A DNA stretch of 10,874 nucleotides from JANXLS01 sp038227045. Its GTDB lineage: Bacteria > Planctomycetota > SZUA-567 > H5-PLA8. Made by a program: the position numbers and the translations under genes. Below are positions 6,751 through 10,874 of the stretch, piece by piece. Under the pieces are notes generated by a model. The model worked only from the letters and a program-made list of their open reading frames with translations, did not search any database and was not told where the DNA came from. The DNA is taken from positions 1 to 10,874 of the forward strand of contig JBBRQD010000159.1 in assembly GCA_038227045.1 (NCBI GenBank), in the 5' to 3' direction. The number at the start of each line of letters is the position of its first letter. Position 1 is the stretch's first letter.

Positions 6751-6773
6751 GGCGGGTTTCCAATCCGCCCTAC
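6747..6773. repeat. Perfect 9-bp hairpin holding the stop codons of two convergent genes
   Basis: GTAGGGCGG (6747-6755) and CCGCCCTAC (6765-6773) are perfect inverted repeats with a 9-nt spacer. The left arm contains the TAG stop of the phosphatase (6748-6750); the right arm contains, on the other strand, the TAG stop of the protease (6770-6772). There is no T-run on either side, so it is not a textbook Rho-independent terminator. It may still block transcription in both directions or protect mRNA 3' ends. The GCGGGTTTCCA core resembles the palindrome at 9798-9847, which points to a repeat family of the REP type. Confidence 0.7.
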
Positions 6774-9712
6774 TTTGCGTTCTTCAGAATCCCCCGGCCA
6801 TTTCGTCCTTTATAGTTGAGCGTGTAGTCTGCTTTGTAGATTATGGAGTCTGTTTCCACCTCCACTTGCATGGGAATATTTTGCAGCGACAGGCTGGAGT
6901 TGGCGATGCCCAGGCTTTTGAAGAATGCGAGCAGATCGTGGGGCGCGGTGTTTTTGAACTGGATCGCGATGGCTCCGGTGTGCGCGTTTAGTTTGAGTGA
7001 TTCGTTTTTGTTTCGTTGCGTTCCCTTGGCATTGACGACGAATGTAAACAGTGTTTTCAGGTTGTCGATTCCGGCATTGTTTTTCAGCCCGGCACGAACG
7101 GTCAATGCGGCGCCCTCGGGCGGAGGTGAGGAAATCAAGGCCCGTTCGATTAGCGTTATATGCAAGTTGTTCCCGGTGGTCCGGCCAAAATTTACCGTGC
7201 CCATGACGCGCGTGGGCGTGGCGGCCAGCGCTGGTTTTTGAACGGTGATGACGATCGTCGTATTGTCTGAGTTGTTTTGCGAATCGGTGACGGTCAGCAT
7301 GGCCGTGAATTTCTGGCTCGCTGCCGCTTGCGGAACAAACGTGTAGGTGTGATTGATGCTGGCACCCGCGCCGGACGTTCCATCTCCGAAATCCCATTGG
7401 TACGTGACGATGTTGCCGACGCTAGAGCTGCCGTCGAATGCGACGTTTAGCGGCGAATCGCCGGATGTCGGGGACGCCTGAATGATTGCCGTGGGGCTGG
7501 GCGGGGTGCTCGCCACGTTCGAACAGATCGCGAACGGCTGCATCCCTGACGGGATGCTGGTTCCGGTGATTTTGACCGTCCATGTTCCAGGCACGGGATT
7601 TTGCACGATGGCCTGCTCAATCGGATCGACCGTGTTGGGCCCCGTGTGGGTGGCGGCGGCGGCGGGCGCGGCGGCACTCAGCGAATACGGAAAATACGTC
7701 GCGCCGTTGGGGTCGATCAGCAGCATGTCGAGATCGTTGACGAGCGCGTTGGCTGCGGCTGGATTGCCTGCGGGATCCATCCAGCAGAGGGTGGCTTTGA
7801 ACACAGGCGTGCCGTTGGGCACGTTGATTGAGATCGTCCGCACGTCGCCGTTGCTGACGGAATCCTCCGCGAATGCCGTGAACACCGACGACACGTGCTG
7901 ATCGATCAGCCGAATCGCTTCTTGCGCGTTGACAATGCCGAAGCCGTAGATGGAATCCGGACCGGGCTGGCCCAGATCGGTGGCGGATCCGCACAACAGG
8001 GCTTTGGCCAGCGCGGCAGTAGGCTCGGTTCCGTAGACCGCCTTGTAACGCTGAAACACGAGCGCCGCGAGGCCGGTTGTGGCCGGGGTTGAAAAGGATG
8101 TGCCGGAATTTTGCGTGACGGAATTTGTGCCGGTATCCAGGGTCACGCTGGCGCCGAATGCCACCAGATCGGGCTTGACGCGCCCGTCGTTCATGGGGCC
8201 GTATTTGGCGAAATTGGCGATTCCGTCGGACTGCGACACGGGTGGGTTCGCGGATGGATTTCCGGCGTTGGCCTGAGCCGACGAGGCTTCGATGCAGAGT
8301 CCATTTTTCATACCGACGAAGGAATCGATGTGATTGTACTTGGCCACGTCGCTCTCTTCGTTTCCAGCGAAGACGGCGATGGCGTCGGAACTGCGCAGAG
8401 CGGCGTCCCAATCGGCGGAGATGCTGTCGTAATCTCCAAACGTGCTGACGACGGGACCGTAAGAATGATTTGAAATCCGTGCGTCTTTTGCGGCCGCGTC
8501 GATGATGTCGGCGGTTCCGAAATCGCTGTCTTCCAGCGAATAGATCAGCGGAATGACATTGGGCGCAACGCCCTTTGCGGCGGGTTGGTTTGCGCCGTTG
8601 GAGGCGATCTGCCCCACGACGGCCGTGGCGTGCGTGTAGAGCGATGCGGTTGTCGAATCGCCGTCGTTGTCGATAAAAATCATACGCGGCGCGAAATCGG
8701 CGTGCAGTTCGGGTTTGCCCAGTTCCCGAATGGCGACGTTGATACCCGTGCCGTCGAGCTGATCGCCGGCGTCTCGAACGACGGCGATGTTTGAACTGGA
8801 ATCGGTCGTCGCGTCTCGCGGGGCGACGGGCGGAGCGGCGTGTTCGACAAACAGCACGCTGTCGGCGCGGGCAAGCGCTTCGGCGAATCCGGCTCGCGCG
8901 GCGATTTCGAAGCGCGGTCCCAGAACGGATGGCGTCCGGGCGCTGGCGATTTGCAGATCCGCCAGAGCGTTGTTCGCATGGAGTTGCGCGGCGAGCGTTT
9001 CACGCGACGTTCCGGGGACGGCTATCAATTGATAACGAACAAGCGTGCCGTCCACTTGCGCGTAGGGCGGGGTGTGTTGCAGAAAGACGTCGCGTTGCAG
9101 CTTGTCTCGCGGATCGATTTGCGCGAGTGCTCGGACGAACGGCAGCGCGGCGGCTTCCGTCAATGCTTGTGAATTTCCGCGGGCGATCCAGGCGTAGCCG
9201 CTGACATAGGCGAGCAATTCGACGCCCATTTTTTCCAAGACTTCGCGTTGTTCGACTGTGGGATGATTTAGAAATTGAAGATAGAGTGTGATATTCGCGG
9301 TTGCGGCGGTTTCTGAAAACAGGTCGCGCGTGTCTTGGCGCGAAATGATGGGGAGAAACGAACGCGCGTTGAGATCCACGATATAGGCGCGCAACTTCGG
9401 TTCGATGGACTTCTGGAACGCATGCGCGGCGTCGCGATCGAAGAACGATGCGCCGTCGTACTGCGCTGAATTAATGGCGGCACCCCAGCGTGGCCAGGAC
9501 TTTTCTGGAGCTTTCGCTGGGGCCGGAATTGATTGAGCATTGGAACGATTTTGAACGGGCGCATTTTCTCGGTGAGCACGCAATATGAGCAGGCTTGCCA
9601 ACGCGAGGAGCGCCAGTATTGGCATCACTACGAGTGCGTACTTTCTGGGCGAAAAACCGGGCATGGGGTGTCTCGGGATCGAAATGGCGTCCGGGGATTC
9701 TATCGAATCCAT
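6770..9712 (-). CDS. Exported subtilisin-like serine protease (S8) with jelly-roll and PKD domains
   Basis: Protein of 980 residues from ATG 9712; ATG 9664 (which would remove 16 residues) is also possible. A hydrophobic segment YALVVMPILALLALASLLIL (25-44) after basic residues is a signal anchor or uncleaved signal. Residues about 105-295 look like a propeptide (YIVDLN, AYVSGYAWIARG). The protease domain spans about 305-600: H361 in YTHATAVVGQI, oxyanion N451 in FAGNEES, nucleophile S539 in NSGTSFSTP. The usual catalytic Asp is Glu330 in INVAIRELGKPELH. Next comes a beta jelly-roll as in Kp43-type subtilases (about 610-732; TLCWMDPAG, LVNDLDMLL), then a PKD domain (740-826; YQWDFGDG, HTYTF, LTVTD) and an unassigned C-terminus of about 150 residues. 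It probably degrades proteins outside the cytoplasmic membrane. It is convergent with the phosphatase and divergent from the hydrolase gene. Confidence 0.88.
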   Translation of the reverse strand: MDSIESPDAISIPRHPMPGFSPRKYALVVMPILALLALASLLILRAHRENAPVQNRSNAQSIPAPAKAPEKSWPRWGAAINSAQYDGASFFDRDAAHAFQKSIEPKLRAYIVDLNARSFLPIISRQDTRDLFSETAATANITLYLQFLNHPTVEQREVLEKMGVELLAYVSGYAWIARGNSQALTEAAALPFVRALAQIDPRDKLQRDVFLQHTPPYAQVDGTLVRYQLIAVPGTSRETLAAQLHANNALADLQIASARTPSVLGPRFEIAARAGFAEALARADSVLFVEHAAPPVAPRDATTDSSSNIAVVRDAGDQLDGTGINVAIRELGKPELHADFAPRMIFIDNDGDSTTASLYTHATAVVGQIASNGANQPAAKGVAPNVIPLIYSLEDSDFGTADIIDAAAKDARISNHSYGPVVSTFGDYDSISADWDAALRSSDAIAVFAGNEESDVAKYNHIDSFVGMKNGLCIEASSAQANAGNPSANPPVSQSDGIANFAKYGPMNDGRVKPDLVAFGASVTLDTGTNSVTQNSGTSFSTPATTGLAALVFQRYKAVYGTEPTAALAKALLCGSATDLGQPGPDSIYGFGIVNAQEAIRLIDQHVSSVFTAFAEDSVSNGDVRTISINVPNGTPVFKATLCWMDPAGNPAAANALVNDLDMLLIDPNGATYFPYSLSAAAPAAAATHTGPNTVDPIEQAIVQNPVPGTWTVKITGTSIPSGMQPFAICSNVASTPPSPTAIIQASPTSGDSPLNVAFDGSSSVGNIVTYQWDFGDGTSGAGASINHTYTFVPQAAASQKFTAMLTVTDSQNNSDNTTIVITVQKPALAATPTRVMGTVNFGRTTGNNLHITLIERALISSPPPEGAALTVRAGLKNNAGIDNLKTLFTFVVNAKGTQRNKNESLKLNAHTGAIAIQFKNTAPHDLLAFFKSLGIANSSLSLQNIPMQVEVETDSIIYKADYTLNYKGRNGRGILKNAK

Positions 9713-9797
9713 CGTACCGCATAAATAAGGTGCGCGGAATTGCGGTTTCGGCTTCTTACAATCGGGCGTAAAAACGGTGTATGTTCGAATGTCGATC

Positions 9798-9847
9798 ATT
9801 GTGGTGCTGGCGTCTTGCCTGCGCAGGCTGGAAGCCCGCACCACAAT
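9798..9847. repeat. 50-bp imperfect palindrome between divergent genes (REP-like)
   Basis: The outer arms ATTGTGGTGC (9798-9807) and GCACCACAAT (9838-9847) are perfect complements, and the centre GCCTGCGCAGGC (9817-9828) is itself a perfect palindrome; the parts between pair imperfectly. It lies in the 155-bp gap between the protease and dienelactone hydrolase genes and ends 20 bp before the hydrolase ATG, just upstream of its ribosome site. I recall similar GCGGGCTTCCAGCC-containing palindromes dispersed in Verrucomicrobia-like and Planctomycetes-like genomes. It could be a passive repeat, or it could fold in the hydrolase leader mRNA. No strong promoter is visible in the gap: CTTACA at 9755-9760 with TATGTT at 9780-9785 is only a poor rightward match. 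Confidence 0.75.
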
Positions 9848-9867
9848 AATTCACGGAGGAATCTTTC

Positions 9868-10674
9868 ATGCTATCGATTTTCCGCTTTGCGCTCGCGGCG
9901 TTGCTTCTGGCGTGTGTTGTCGCGTCCGCGGGCGAGGAATGGGCCAAGGCCCGGTTGGAAAAGTCACCGCGCCATGGGGAGTGGGTGAAGATTCAGCAGG
10001 GCAAGCGCGAGATTCAGGCCTTCGTCGTTTATCCGGAGGTCAAAGATAAGGCGACGGCAGTGGTGGTGATTCACGAGATTTTCGGGCTGAGCGATTGGGT
10101 ACGTTCAACCGCCGACGAACTGGCTGAGGCCGGCTTCATCGCCATCGCGCCGGACCTGCTTTCCGGGATGGCGGAGGGTGGGGGCGGGACGGATAAGATG
10201 GGTGGCGGAGATGCGGTTCGCAAAGCCATTCAGAGTTTGCCGCCGGATCAGGTCACCGCCGATTTGAATGCGTGCGTGGACTACGTCGGCAAACTGCCGT
10301 CGTGCAACGGCAAAGTGGCCGTCGCGGGATTCTGCTGGGGCGGCGGGCAGTCGTTCCGTTTTGCGACGAACAATTCAACGATCAAAGTGGCGGGCGTGTT
10401 CTACGGCAGCGGACCAGAGAATGCGGCGGACATCGCGAAAATCGCGTGCCCTGTTTATGGATTTTACGGTGGGAATGATAATCGTGTCGGCGCGACCGTT
10501 CCGAAATCGGTTGAGTTGATGAAAGCGGCCGGGAAGACTTACGAACCCATCACGTATGAAGGCGCCGGACATGGATTCATGCGCGCGGGAGAAGCGCCGG
10601 ATGCCAGCGTGCCCAATAAAAAGGCGCGCGACGAAGCGTTTACGCGCTGGGTGGAAGTCTTGAAGAAGGTGTGA
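9868..10674 (+). CDS. Exported dienelactone hydrolase-family protein
   Basis: Alpha/beta hydrolase of 268 residues. The start is firm: GGAGG lies about 8 nt before ATG 9868. The N-terminus (MLSIFRF then a hydrophobic run) is a signal peptide; ASA-GEEW suggests signal peptidase I cleavage after residue 21, while LLAC (13-16) could act as a lipobox, making it a lipoprotein. The mature part carries the dienelactone hydrolase signature: VIHEIFGL with E70, the nucleophile elbow GFCWGG with C156, D204 in GGNDNRV, and H235 in GAGHGF, giving a Cys-Asp-His triad. Known family members hydrolyse dienelactone in chloroaromatic breakdown, but exported relatives are common and mostly uncharacterised, so the substrate is unknown. 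Cytoplasmic family members have about 230-240 residues, so the extra length is the leader. It is divergent from the protease gene with a palindrome between them, and no partner gene follows before the insertion sequence. Confidence 0.9.
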   Translation: MLSIFRFALAALLLACVVASAGEEWAKARLEKSPRHGEWVKIQQGKREIQAFVVYPEVKDKATAVVVIHEIFGLSDWVRSTADELAEAGFIAIAPDLLSGMAEGGGGTDKMGGGDAVRKAIQSLPPDQVTADLNACVDYVGKLPSCNGKVAVAGFCWGGGQSFRFATNNSTIKVAGVFYGSGPENAADIAKIACPVYGFYGGNDNRVGATVPKSVELMKAAGKTYEPITYEGAGHGFMRAGEAPDASVPNKKARDEAFTRWVEVLKKV

Positions 10675-10808
10675 CACTCAAGTTTTCGGGTTAGAAATGC
10701 GCCGGTCGATAGGACAACATAAATGGCACCTACAACTAGTCTACTGATTCGAACTCAATGAATTAATCACGCGCTCATCCGTCGAAGGTTCCAACAGGGG
10801 AGCCCAAG

Positions 10809-10874
10809 ATGAGCGTAGCGCCAAAAATCGAACTGACCAGCAGCGAGAGGGAGACGTTGGGGCAATGGATTAAA
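10809..10874 (+). CDS. IS630-type transposase, N-terminal fragment cut by window edge
   Basis: Only the first 22 codons are inside the window. ATG at 10809 follows GGGGAG by 8 nt, a good ribosome site. The residues MSVAPKIELTSSERETLGQW resemble the start of IS630/Tc1-mariner-type transposases, which commonly open with a short 'P-I-x-L-T-x-E-R-x-x-L' helix leading into a helix-turn-helix DNA-binding domain. The fragment is too short to prove the family, and the DDE catalytic domain lies beyond the edge. Whether the gene is intact cannot be told. Confidence 0.55.
   Translation, partial: MSVAPKIELTSSERETLGQWIK

Noticed and set aside
7617..8411. Minus-strand open frame of 264 codons inside the protease gene
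   Set aside because: It is a different frame of the same strand as the protease, extremely Arg-rich, while the protease frame has clear catalytic and domain motifs.
9713..9844. Longer protease start at GTG 9844
   Set aside because: It would begin inside the palindrome and add a Cys/Arg-rich leader of 44 residues before the signal-anchor region, so ATG at 9712 or 9664 is more natural.
1..10874. CRISPR array, rRNA genes, riboswitch
   Set aside because: No regularly spaced repeats with unique spacers, no conserved rRNA segments and no recognisable riboswitch core were seen on either strand.

Overview
The window joins two kinds of DNA. From about 1 to 4883 it looks like one end of an integrated mobile element. 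From the tRNA gene at 4884-4956 rightwards it looks like ordinary chromosome, until an insertion sequence begins at the right edge. The organism cannot be named. It is a moderately GC-rich bacterium whose intergenic gaps carry palindromic repeats of the form GCGGGNTTCCA...CGC and a CGCAAAG tandem, and it has an exported PKD-containing subtilase. From memory this combination suits the Planctomycetes-Verrucomicrobia-Chlamydiae group, but that is inference.

Left region (minus strand, read from 4786 down to 64): a tRNA gene with anticodon CAT is followed by a terminator hairpin and then a large divergent tyrosine recombinase. Next come an HNH-type nuclease-like protein, a small unknown protein with no clear start codon, and a protein that begins like CobT-type MoxR partners (HEAGH, then NAVED). 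The last protein continues as a long coiled coil and stops before any von Willebrand A domain. The gaps are 40 bp or less where starts are certain, so the four genes are probably one operon. An integrase next to the 3' end of a tRNA gene is the classic edge of a genomic island. The far end is not in the window, and no second copy of the tRNA 3' end is visible.

Middle region (plus strand, 5091-6750): a UDP-glucuronate-4-epimerase-like sugar-nucleotide epimerase is followed by a HAD phosphatase of the MtnX/SerB-like type. A triple CGCAAAG repeat lies between them.

Right region: a 980-residue membrane-anchored or exported subtilisin-like protease runs on the minus strand (6770-9712), convergent with the phosphatase. 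Both genes end inside the arms of one perfect 9-bp hairpin. The protease is divergent from an exported dienelactone hydrolase (9868-10674), and a 50-bp imperfect palindrome of the same sequence style lies between them. The window closes with the first 22 codons of what looks like an IS630-type transposase.

The most interesting points are the putative element operon (integrase, HNH protein, unknown, CobT-like coiled coil), the roughly 120-residue insertion inside the integrase catalytic domain, the GGGTACAAA repeats over its start, and the Asp-to-Glu change in the subtilase triad.
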